A program made the translations under genes and the position numbers. Positions 1 to 5,888 of a stretch of 6,400 nucleotides of DNA are shown here, one piece after another. The notes under the pieces were generated by a model. It searched no databases. It was not told the DNA's origin and saw only the letters and a list, made by a program, of their open reading frames with translations. The stretch covers positions 1 to 6,400 of the forward strand of contig URKW01000110.1 in the NCBI GenBank assembly GCA_900548615.1, written 5' to 3'. Each line of letters opens with the position of its first letter. Position 1 is the first letter of the stretch. Source of the stretch: an uncultured Eubacteriales bacterium. GTDB taxonomy: Bacteria > Bacillota > Clostridia > Oscillospirales > Oscillospiraceae.

Positions 1-24
1 GAGGTTCGCCGTTTTCTCTGTTTT

Positions 25-100
25 TGGAGCGGGCGACGAGGCTCGAACTCGCTACCTCGACCTTGGCAAGGTCGCGCTCTACCAGATGAGCTACGCCCGC
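25..100 (-). tRNA. tRNA-Gly (anticodon GCC)
   Basis: This is a complete 76-nt tRNA read on the minus strand. The acceptor arms GCGGGCG (100-94) and CGCCCGC (35-29) pair perfectly, followed by a U discriminator (28) and an encoded CCA (27-25). The anticodon stem CGACC/GGTCG encloses the loop TTGCCAA, giving anticodon GCC, which reads glycine GGC and GGU codons. The T arm contains GAG-TTCGAGC-CTC. The D arm carries the usual GTAGCTCATCTGGTAGAGC pattern. It has its own promoter just upstream. No terminator hairpin is visible in the 24 bases left before the window edge, so another tRNA or a terminator may lie beyond it. Confidence 0.97.
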
Positions 101-113
101 AAACGCAAGATTG

Positions 114-142
114 ATTGTAGCACAAGAATCGGCGTTTGTCAA
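114..142 (-). promoter_or_regulatory. Sigma-A type promoter of tRNA-Gly
   Basis: On the minus strand a perfect -35 box TTGACA (142-137) is followed by exactly 17 bases and a -10 box TACAAT (119-114, 5 of 6 to TATAAT). The predicted transcription start near 107 would leave a leader of only about 7 bases before the mature tRNA 5' end at 100, typical of a stable-RNA promoter. The -35 box starts about 10 bases after the lipoprotein stop codon, and no terminator separates them, so read-through from the lipoprotein into the tRNA is possible. Confidence 0.8.
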
Positions 143-152
143 TCCCGCATTT

Positions 153-800
153 TCAGTTTTTCATCAAAATCTCTATAATTCCCGCGGCGCTCTCGTTGGG
201 GTAGAACTCCACCTGCCAGGTGGGCTCCTCCGCGCCCAGCACCTCCTGCTCTACCTGAACAGCGATATCCCGCACCTCCTGGGCCTGATCCTGAAAATAC
301 CCCACCTGCACCACCAGCTCCTCGGCGCTGGTTTCGGCGGCAGCAGTCAGCAGGGCGTGCAGGGCGGAAATGCTGGTGGCGTGGACGATGCTCTTGACCT
401 GCTCCTCGGTGCGGCGGTAGCCCAGCGTCAGCTTGATCTCGCTGTAGGGGCGGTTATCCTGCGAGACGGTGTAGGTGATATACTCCACGGCGTAGGCTCC
501 CATGGGAGTCTCACGCTGCACCTCCTGACAGGCCTGCTCGATGGCCTGCTCCGGGGTCAGTTCATCATCGCCGGGGGTGAGCCAGATGGTGCCCTCCGCC
601 GCGTGCTCGTCCACCAGCACCAGCAGAGCGTTCACCAGCTCCTGATAGGTCTCCGGCTGGAGCACGTCGCGATCCTCGCTCTCGTAATAGGAGGAGCTGT
701 AGCGCTCCACGCTGCTGTAGCTGCGCTCCAGCAGGGAGCAGCCTGTCAGCGGCAGGGCCATGGCGAGGGCCAGCAGAAGGGCGGTGATACGGCGTTTCAT
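153..800 (-). CDS. Small lipoprotein of unknown function
   Basis: This encodes 215 residues. The N-terminus has KRR, a hydrophobic stretch (about residues 5-18) and a lipobox LTGC with Cys21. It is therefore predicted to be exported, lipid-modified on Cys21 and anchored to the outer face of the membrane. The ATG start is well supported: AAAAGGAGG (817-809) lies 8 bases upstream. After the anchor comes a Ser/Tyr/Glu-rich linker (about 22-45), then a soluble alpha/beta-looking region with a Tyr-rich middle (about 100-130, containing EIKLTLGYRR) and an Ala/Glu-rich helix (about 150-165). No catalytic motif or further membrane segment is evident. The general pattern resembles uncharacterised lipoproteins I associate with Oscillospiraceae, but I cannot name a family or function. 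It follows parC after a 293-base gap filled mostly by a repeat-like element. No separate promoter was recognised, so either one lies in that element or transcription continues from parC. Confidence 0.88.
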   Translation of the reverse strand: MKRRITALLLALAMALPLTGCSLLERSYSSVERYSSSYYESEDRDVLQPETYQELVNALLVLVDEHAAEGTIWLTPGDDELTPEQAIEQACQEVQRETPMGAYAVEYITYTVSQDNRPYSEIKLTLGYRRTEEQVKSIVHATSISALHALLTAAAETSAEELVVQVGYFQDQAQEVRDIAVQVEQEVLGAEEPTWQVEFYPNESAAGIIEILMKN

Positions 801-840
801 GAGGGTGGCCTCCTTTTCGGCGGGGTGGGGGTGGGGTTAG

Positions 841-1067
841 GCTCCCTTGTGTAAAGGGGGAGAGAGCCGTGCGCTGCCAGTGGCAGATGAAGCACGGCGA
901 ACGAGTGGCAGCGGTCAAAATTTCGGCGGCTTAAATGCCGCTGCGAAATTTTGGGCACCGCAACAGGTCATGTCAGCCGCAAAGCTGACTGGGGGATTGT
1001 CCGTTATCCGACAACCCCTCCGTCAAAAATCAAAGATTTTTGCCACCTCCCCTTACACAGGGGAGGC
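841..1067. repeat. Multi-hairpin repeat-like element with inverted ends, between parC and lipoprotein gene
   Basis: About 227 non-coding bases consist of consecutive inverted repeats: CTCCC/GGGAG (842-846/858-862); GCCGTGC/GCACGGC (866-872/892-898) enclosing CTGCCA/TGGCAG (874-879/881-886); CAAAATTTCG-GCGGC with GCCGC-TG-CGAAATTTTG (916-930/937-953); GTCAGC/GCTGAC (972-977/984-989); GGGG-A-TTGTC with GACAACCCC (992-1001/1010-1018); CAAAAATC/GATTTTTG (1024-1031/1035-1042); CCTCCCC/GGGGAGG (1046-1052/1060-1066). The two end hairpins are also inverted copies of each other: TGTGTAA in the left loop (848-854) is complementary to TTACACA in the right loop (1053-1059), with matching G/C arms. This architecture fits a non-autonomous, MITE-like or REP-like dispersed element, but only one copy is visible here. 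No transposase and no clear target-site duplication were found. On the minus strand the hairpin nearest parC begins 27 bases after its stop codon and could also mark the mRNA end, although no clean T-tract follows it. Confidence 0.7.
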
Positions 1068-1093
1068 AAGAGCACGGATCGCCATGCCAGCTG

Positions 1094-3334
1094 TTAAAGC
1101 AGCGTGATCTGCTTCTCGTCGCTGTCCTCCGGCTTTACCAGCGCGCCGGCGGCGGGGATGGTGCGGGTGCGATAGCGGGCCGGATTGGTGATGCCCGTCT
1201 CCGCCACGGGGACGACACGCTCCAGATGGTACTTGGGTTTGATGGTCATGACCGCCACGCCCTGTGTGGCGCGGGTGGTCTTGGGGGACAGGGAAGCGGT
1301 ATGCATCAGCAGGCACCGGGGCTCGTTGGTGTAGAGCGCCAGCTCCTCGTCCTCCTTCATGGCCAGAATGGCCGTCAGGGGCGCTTTATCGCTGTAGGCA
1401 CCGGTGAGACGGCGGCGGTTGGAGGTGGTGGCGTAGGCGGTCAGCGGCACCTTGGCGGCCTTGCCGTTCTCAAAGAAGAACAGTATGAAGCCGCTGTAAT
1501 CCCCGGCCAGCGCCAGATAGATCACGTTCTCGCCGTCCTCCATGCCCAGCTTGGCGGGCAGGTAGTCGCCCAGCGCCGAGGCCTTGGTCTCGCCAAACTC
1601 GCTGGCGCGGGCCTTATAGACCTGCTGGCGGTCGGTGAAGAACAGCAGCTCGGCGGCGTTGGTGGACTCGAAATACTGGGCGGGGCCGTCGCCCTCCTTG
1701 TACTTCTGATCGCCGGACATGCGGAGGGACTGGGGGGTGATCTTCTTGAAGTAACCCTCGCGGCTGAGGAACAGGTGCACCGGATAGTCGTCCACCGGCT
1801 CCTCCTCCGGCTCCTCGGGCAGCTCGTGACCGTAGACGATCTCGGTATGGCGGGGGATGGCGTATTTCTTCCGCACGTCGGTCAGCTCGTCGATGATGAT
1901 GCGGCGGATGCGCTGGGGGCGGGCCAGGGTGTCCTCCAGGTCGGCGATCTCGTCGGCCAGGGTCTCGGTCTCGGCCACCCGCTTGAGGATGTACTCCTTG
2001 TTGATGTTGCGCAGCTTGATCTCCGCCACGTACTCCGCCTGCACCTGATCGATGCCGAAGGCGATCATCAGATTGGGGATGACCTCGGCCTCCTCCTCCG
2101 TCTCCCGGATGGTGCGGATGGCCTTGTCGATGTCCAGCAGGATGCGCTTCAGACCCTGCAGCAGGTGCAGCTTGTCCTGCTTCTTCTTCAGGATAAAGTA
2201 CACACGGCGCTTGACGCACTCGGTGCGCCACGCCGTCCACTCCTCCAGAATGCCGCCCACGCCCAGGACACGGGGCTGACCGGCGATGAGGATGTTGAAA
2301 TTGCAGCTGACGGTGTCCTGCAAGGGCGTCAGGCGGTAGAGCTTGGCCATCAGCTTATCCGGGTCCACGCCCCGCTTCAGGTCGATGGCCAGCTTCAGGC
2401 CGCTGAGGTCGCTCTCGTCCCGCATGTCGTTGATCTCCTTCACCTTGCCGGCCTTCACCAGCTCCGCCACCTTGTCCAGAATGGCCTCGATGGAGGTGGA
2501 GTAGGGGATCTCGTAGACCTCGATCAAATTCTCCTTTTTATCGTAGCGGTAGCGGCTGCGGATCTTCACGCCGCCCCGGCCGGTGCGGTAGATCTCCCGC
2601 AGCTCGTCCGCATCGCACAGGATCTGTCCGCCGGTGGGGAAGTCCGGCGCCAGCAGCGTGGAGGAAATATCGTGGTCGGGGTTTTTCAGGTAGGCGATGG
2701 TGGTGTCGCACACCTCGCCCAGATTGAAGCCGCAGATCTGGGACGCCATGCCCACAGCGATGCCCTGATTGGCGGACACCAGCACGTTGGGGAAGGTGGT
2801 GGGCAGCAGGGACGGCTCCTTCATGGTGTTGTCATAGTTGTCCACAAAGTCCACGGCGTCGCAGTCCAGATCGCGGAACAGCTCGGCGCAGATGGGGGAG
2901 AGCTTGGCTTCGGTATAGCGGCTGGCGGCGTAGGCCATGTCGCGGGAGTAGACCTTGCCGAAGTTGCCCTTGCTGTCCACAAAGGGGTGCAGCAGGGCCT
3001 CGTTGCCCTTGGCCAGACGCACCATGGTCTCATAGATGGCCTGATCGCCGTGGGGGTTCAGACGCATGGTCTGGCCCACGATGTTGGCGGACTTGGTGCG
3101 GCTGCCGGTGAGAAGCCCCATCTTGTACATGGTGTACAGGAGCTTACGGTGAGCGGGCTTGAAGCCGTCGATCTCCGGAATGGCACGGGAGACGATAACG
3201 CTCATGGCGTAGGGCATATAGTTTTCGTCCAGCGTAGCGGTGATGGGCTGATCCACCACCGCGCCCCGCAGACCCATTACATTGGGGTCGGCCGGGCGGT
3301 GGACGGTACGGTCGGAGGGTGTTTTTTTTGCCAT
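1094..3334 (-). CDS. parC: Type IIA DNA topoisomerase subunit A (ParC/GyrA-like)
   Basis: This 746-residue subunit is the DNA-breaking and rejoining half of a type IIA topoisomerase. It carries the family N-terminal signature (YAMSVIVSRAIPEIDGFKP, about residues 42-60), the helix-turn-helix stretch KSANIVG (81-87) followed by PHGD (94-97), GNFG (123-126), and the catalytic pair Arg139-Tyr140, whose Tyr forms the covalent link to DNA. The winged-helix/tower/coiled-coil core runs to about 500. An acidic linker (506-516) leads to a C-terminal region of about 230 residues with beta-propeller-like strands. No GyrA box (QRRGGKG type) is visible, which favours a ParC-like decatenase over a true gyrase. 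The position matching quinolone-contact Ser83 of E. coli GyrA is Gln98; the Asp87 position is Glu102. The ATG start is preceded by AAAGGA (3350-3345) at 10 bases. An A8 run follows the start codon. It lies 170 bases downstream of parE and is probably in the same operon. It could instead be a second GyrA-type paralogue. Confidence 0.93.
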   Translation of the reverse strand: MAKKTPSDRTVHRPADPNVMGLRGAVVDQPITATLDENYMPYAMSVIVSRAIPEIDGFKPAHRKLLYTMYKMGLLTGSRTKSANIVGQTMRLNPHGDQAIYETMVRLAKGNEALLHPFVDSKGNFGKVYSRDMAYAASRYTEAKLSPICAELFRDLDCDAVDFVDNYDNTMKEPSLLPTTFPNVLVSANQGIAVGMASQICGFNLGEVCDTTIAYLKNPDHDISSTLLAPDFPTGGQILCDADELREIYRTGRGGVKIRSRYRYDKKENLIEVYEIPYSTSIEAILDKVAELVKAGKVKEINDMRDESDLSGLKLAIDLKRGVDPDKLMAKLYRLTPLQDTVSCNFNILIAGQPRVLGVGGILEEWTAWRTECVKRRVYFILKKKQDKLHLLQGLKRILLDIDKAIRTIRETEEEAEVIPNLMIAFGIDQVQAEYVAEIKLRNINKEYILKRVAETETLADEIADLEDTLARPQRIRRIIIDELTDVRKKYAIPRHTEIVYGHELPEEPEEEPVDDYPVHLFLSREGYFKKITPQSLRMSGDQKYKEGDGPAQYFESTNAAELLFFTDRQQVYKARASEFGETKASALGDYLPAKLGMEDGENVIYLALAGDYSGFILFFFENGKAAKVPLTAYATTSNRRRLTGAYSDKAPLTAILAMKEDEELALYTNEPRCLLMHTASLSPKTTRATQGVAVMTIKPKYHLERVVPVAETGITNPARYRTRTIPAAGALVKPEDSDEKQITLL

Positions 3335-3373
3335 AGGAGCAATGTCCTTTCTTTTGTAGGCGGTAATTCTTTG

Positions 3374-3462
3374 GTGTAGGGGCGGGGTTCTACCCCGCCC
3401 GTTACATAATGCTGCGGGAATTTGCGTTTATCGGCGGGAGGGGCAGAGCCCCTCCCCTACAC
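3374..3462. repeat. 89-base inverted-repeat element with two GC hairpins, between parE and parC
   Basis: The ends are perfect 9-base inverted repeats, GTGTAGGGG (3374-3382) and CCCCTACAC (3454-3462). They extend to 13 of 14 matches when the next five bases are included. Nested at each end is its own perfect 9-bp hairpin with a 3-base loop: GGGCGGGGT-TCT-ACCCCGCCC (3380-3400) and GGGAGGGGC-AGA-GCCCCTCCC (3436-3456). The bases between them (3401-3435) are less structured. Neither hairpin is followed by a T-tract on either strand, so neither looks like a standard intrinsic terminator. The layout suits a small non-autonomous mobile or REP-like repeat that inserted in the spacer of a topoisomerase operon. 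As RNA, the hairpins could slow 3' decay or attenuate transcription between parE and parC. Whether it is repeated in the genome cannot be seen here. Confidence 0.7.
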
Positions 3463-3504
3463 ACATGAAGCGCAGCTACCACATTGTTCAGGCGAAGCCT
3501 TTTC

Positions 3505-5505
3505 TCAGCTCACGTCGATCATGTCCATGTACTTATGGCCGTTTTCGGCGATGTACTCCTTGCGGCCGGAGAGGTTGTCCCCCAGCAGGAGATCAAAGAC
3601 ACGGGCGGTCTCCTCCACGTCATCGGGCAGCACCTTGATGAGACGGCGTGTCTCCGGGTTCATGGTGGTCAGCCACATCATCTCCGGGTCGTTTTCGCCA
3701 AGGCCCTTGGAGCGGTCAATCTTCACCTTTTTGCCCTCCAGCGAGCGGAGGATATCCGCCTTCTCCTTTTCAGAATAGGCGAACCACGTCTTTTCCGCGG
3801 TCTTGTCCTTATAGGTGATCTCGAAAAGGGGCGTTTCGGCGATGTAGACCTTGCCCTCCCGGATCAGGGTGGGGCAGAGGCGGTACAGCATGGTCAGGAT
3901 CAGTGTCCGTATCTGGAAGCCGTCCACATCGCCATCGGTGCAGATGACCACCTTATTCCAGCGGAGGTTGTTCAAATCGAACTGGTTCAGATCCTTCACG
4001 GCCTTGCCGGAGACCTCCACGCCGCAGCCCAGCACCTTCATGAGGTCGGTGATGACGTCGCTTTTGAAAATGCGGGGGTAGTCGGCCTTCAGGCAGTTCA
4101 AGATCTTGCCCCGGACGGGCATCAGACCCTGAAACTCCGCGTCACGGGACTGCTTGCAAGCGCCCAGCGCGGAGTCGCCCTCCACGATGTACAGCTCACG
4201 GCGTTCCACGTCCTTGGTGCGGCAGTCCACAAACTTCTGGACGCGGTTGGCAATGTCGATCTTCTCGGTGAGCTTTTTCTTCTGGTTGATGCGGGTCTTT
4301 TCCGCCGTCTCGCGGCTGCGCTTGTTGATGAGCACCTGAGCGGCGATCTTCTCGGCGGCGTCGTGATTCTCGATGAAATAAATCTCCAGACGGCTGCGGA
4401 GGAACTCCGCCATGGCGTCCTGCACGAACTTGTTTGTGATGGCCTTTTTCGTCTGGTTCTCGTAGCTGGTCTGGGTGGAGAAGTTGTTGCTGACCAGAAT
4501 CAGGCAGTCCTGCACGTCGGGATAGGTGATCTTGGCCTCGGATTTCAGGTACTTGTTGTTCTCCCGCAGGTACTTGTCGATGGCACCCACCAGCGCAAGG
4601 CGGGTGGCCTTTTCCGGGCTGCCGCCGTGCTCCAGAAAGCTGGAGTTGTGATAGTGCTCCACGATGGACACCCGGTTGGAGAAGCACAGCGCCACGCTGA
4701 GCTTCACCTTATACTCCGGCTTGTCGGCGCGATCGCGGCCACGGCGCTCGGCTTCCCAGAACACCGGCTCGGTGAGGGCGTCGTCCCCCGCCAGCTCGGC
4801 GATGTAGTCCTGAATGCCGCGGGGGTAGAGGAACTCCTCGGTGTCGAACTTGCCCGCCGCCGTCTCGTTCAGCAGGCGGAAGGTGACGCCGGCGTTGACC
4901 ACCGCCTGACGCTTCATGGCGTCCCGGTAGTAGTCCAGCGGCACGGCGATATCGGTGAACACGTCCAGATCCGGCAGCCAGTGGATGCGGGTGCCGGTTT
5001 TCTTCTTGTTGGCGGTCAGCTCCTTCACCTGAAGGCCGCCGATGTTCTCGCCCTTTTCAAAATGCAGGGTGTACTCCTTGCCGCCCCGCCAGACGGTAAC
5101 GTCCATGTATTGGGAGGCGTACTGGGTGGCGCAGGAGCCAAGGCCGTTGAGACCCAGGGAGAACTCGTAGTTCTCGCTGTTTTCGTTGTCGTACTTACCG
5201 CCGGCGTACAGCTCGCAGAACACCAGCTCCCAGTTGTAGCGGCCCTCCTTCTCGTTCCAGTCCACAGGGCAGCCGCGGCCCATGTCCTCCACCTGCACGG
5301 ACTTGTCCAGAAAGCGGGTGACGGTGATGAGGCTGCCGTGGCCCTCGCGGGCTTCGTCGATGGAGTTGGAGAGGATTTCAAACACCGCGTGCTCGCAGCC
5401 CTCCAGTCCGTCGGAGCCGAAAATCACGCCGGGGCGCTTCCGCACACGGTCAGCGCCCTTCAGGCTGGTGATACTGTCGTCGTTGTATACGTTCTTCTTT
5501 GGCAT
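3505..5505 (-). CDS. parE: Type IIA DNA topoisomerase subunit B (ParE/GyrB-like)
   Basis: This 666-residue subunit is the ATPase and TOPRIM half of a type IIA topoisomerase and should pair with the downstream cleavage subunit. The GHKL ATP site shows Glu43 and Asn47 (EILSNSIDE), Asp74 in VEDMGRG, and a glycine-rich lid at 118-123 (GLNGLG, where GyrB/ParE usually has GLHGVG). The transducer carries the QTK loop (351-353). The TOPRIM domain has EGDSA (442-446) and TDGDVDG (523-529, usually TDADVDG), giving metal ligands Glu442, Asp524 and Asp526. KGLGE follows at 600-604. The long insertion of proteobacterial GyrB is absent. The start was set at ATG 5505-5503 because GGAGG (5520-5516) lies 10 bases upstream. 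A longer open frame adds 27 residues but runs through this RBS and the likely promoter leader. The gene probably begins an operon with parC. Divergence at several motifs makes the gyrase-versus-topoisomerase IV label uncertain, but the family is not in doubt. Confidence 0.93.
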   Translation of the reverse strand: MPKKNVYNDDSITSLKGADRVRKRPGVIFGSDGLEGCEHAVFEILSNSIDEAREGHGSLITVTRFLDKSVQVEDMGRGCPVDWNEKEGRYNWELVFCELYAGGKYDNENSENYEFSLGLNGLGSCATQYASQYMDVTVWRGGKEYTLHFEKGENIGGLQVKELTANKKKTGTRIHWLPDLDVFTDIAVPLDYYRDAMKRQAVVNAGVTFRLLNETAAGKFDTEEFLYPRGIQDYIAELAGDDALTEPVFWEAERRGRDRADKPEYKVKLSVALCFSNRVSIVEHYHNSSFLEHGGSPEKATRLALVGAIDKYLRENNKYLKSEAKITYPDVQDCLILVSNNFSTQTSYENQTKKAITNKFVQDAMAEFLRSRLEIYFIENHDAAEKIAAQVLINKRSRETAEKTRINQKKKLTEKIDIANRVQKFVDCRTKDVERRELYIVEGDSALGACKQSRDAEFQGLMPVRGKILNCLKADYPRIFKSDVITDLMKVLGCGVEVSGKAVKDLNQFDLNNLRWNKVVICTDGDVDGFQIRTLILTMLYRLCPTLIREGKVYIAETPLFEITYKDKTAEKTWFAYSEKEKADILRSLEGKKVKIDRSKGLGENDPEMMWLTTMNPETRRLIKVLPDDVEETARVFDLLLGDNLSGRKEYIAENGHKYMDMIDVS

Positions 5506-5557
5506 AAAGGGGAAACCTCCAAGGGTTGTAGGATTCAGCACATAAAATATCCCATAT

Positions 5558-5586
5558 ATTGTACCGCATTTTTGGGGGCGGCGCAA
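5558..5586 (-). promoter_or_regulatory. Probable sigma-A promoter of parE-parC
   Basis: On the minus strand TTGCGC (5586-5581, first three bases as in TTGACA) is followed by exactly 17 bases and TACAAT (5563-5558, 5 of 6 to TATAAT). The start would fall near 5551, giving a leader of about 45 bases that ends with GGAGG and the parE ATG. The weak -35 box lies just downstream of the small hairpin at 5594-5609, which could mark a regulator contact. The -10 match and spacing are good; the -35 is the weak point. Confidence 0.5.
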
Positions 5587-5686
5587 GGGGCTTGCCGTCG
5601 AAAGACGGCGCTATGGCGGCGGTTTTGCGGCAAAAGTTTGAAAGGCGGGCAAAAAAAATAATATTGCCGCAACCGCCGCAAGCCCT

Positions 5687-5759
5687 GTCTCCACAGGGTT
5701 TTGCACATTTTCCACATCGTTTTCCACAGCAGTTATGTTAACCTGTTTTTTGTGGAAAT
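5687..5759. promoter_or_regulatory. Cluster of DnaA-box-like sites upstream of parE
   Basis: Compared with the DnaA box TTATNCACA, three same-strand 9-mers differ at one position each: TTTTGCACA (5699-5707), TTTTCCACA (5708-5716, directly abutting) and TTTTCCACA (5720-5728). Two weaker two-mismatch sites flank them: GTCTCCACA (5687-5695) and, inverted, ATTTCCACA (5759-5751). Between the inverted pair lies GTTA-TGT-TAAC (5732-5742). An A/T-rich block is 20-40 bases away. This could bind DnaA and regulate parE, act as a DnaA reservoir, or belong to an origin-like site. No dnaA, dnaN or recF gene is in the window, so an origin is not claimed. No site is an exact consensus box. Confidence 0.4.
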
Positions 5760-5829
5760 GTTGCGGATTTTGGGGCGAAATTCTGTTTGCTTCTGGCAAA
5801 ATGCGGAAATGCTTATGGCGGAACAGAGA

Positions 5830-5866
5830 CGGAACGGGTATGCATGAAGCATGCATACCCGTTCCG
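5830..5866. terminator. 17-bp perfect stem-loop after rnfB
   Basis: Bases 5830-5846 and 5850-5866 are perfectly complementary over 17 bp with a 3-base AAG loop. The stem ends 22 bases beyond the rnfB stop codon, the expected place for the transcription terminator of the rnf operon. The T-tract is on the other side, however: TTTTT (5868-5872) follows the stem on the plus strand, while on the minus strand the bases after the stem (GTCTCTGTTCC) are only mildly T-rich. It may work in both directions, or mainly stop antisense transcription running into rnfB, or protect the rnfB mRNA 3' end. Confidence 0.6.
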
Positions 5867-5888
5867 GTTTTTGTGGCAAATAGCGGTC

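Larger units (their letters stand above)
5506..5888. other. Intergenic region between rnfB and parE (383 bases, no gene)
   Basis: No credible coding sequence was found here on either strand; the short open frames lack good ribosome binding sites. From rnfB towards parE it holds: a 17-bp stem-loop; about 70 unremarkable bases (5760-5829); a cluster of DnaA-box-like 9-mers (5687-5759); an A/T block containing eight consecutive A and ATAATATT (5650-5664); a short hairpin GCCGTC-GAAA-GACGGC (5594-5609); the probable parE promoter; and a leader of about 45 bases ending in the parE ribosome binding site. Confidence 0.75.

Noticed and set aside
153..800. Transglutaminase-like or other enzyme domain in the lipoprotein
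   Set aside because: No Cys/His/Asp catalytic arrangement is visible; besides the lipobox Cys21 there is only one other Cys (residue 91), so no enzymatic role is assigned.
847..1107. Plus-strand open frame of 86 codons across the multi-hairpin element
   Set aside because: It is almost entirely made of the inverted repeats and runs into the end of parC, and its peptide has no recognisable feature.
1040..3379. Long plus-strand open frame opposite the ParC-like gene (779 codons)
   Set aside because: It is the antisense shadow of a clear topoisomerase gene in GC-rich DNA. Its translation is low-complexity Gly/Val/Leu/His/Gln-rich with no domain signature. The same applies to the plus-strand frame at 3484-5661 opposite parE and to 111-854 opposite the lipoprotein.
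5506..5586. 27-residue N-terminal extension of the ParE-like protein from an upstream ATG
   Set aside because: The extension would cover the likely -10 box and the Shine-Dalgarno GGAGG placed 10 bases before ATG 5505-5503, and its residues do not resemble the family N-terminus.
5733..5742. TTATGTTAAC as part of a dif (XerC/XerD) recombination site
   Set aside because: It resembles one XerD-type half-site, but the opposite half-site at the required 6-base spacing (about 5716-5726) does not match a XerC arm, so a full dif site is not supported.
5506..5888. Chromosomal replication origin
   Set aside because: The DnaA-like boxes all carry at least one mismatch, the A/T-rich block is short, and no dnaA, dnaN, recF or rpmH gene is nearby. 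It is kept only as a regulatory-site finding.
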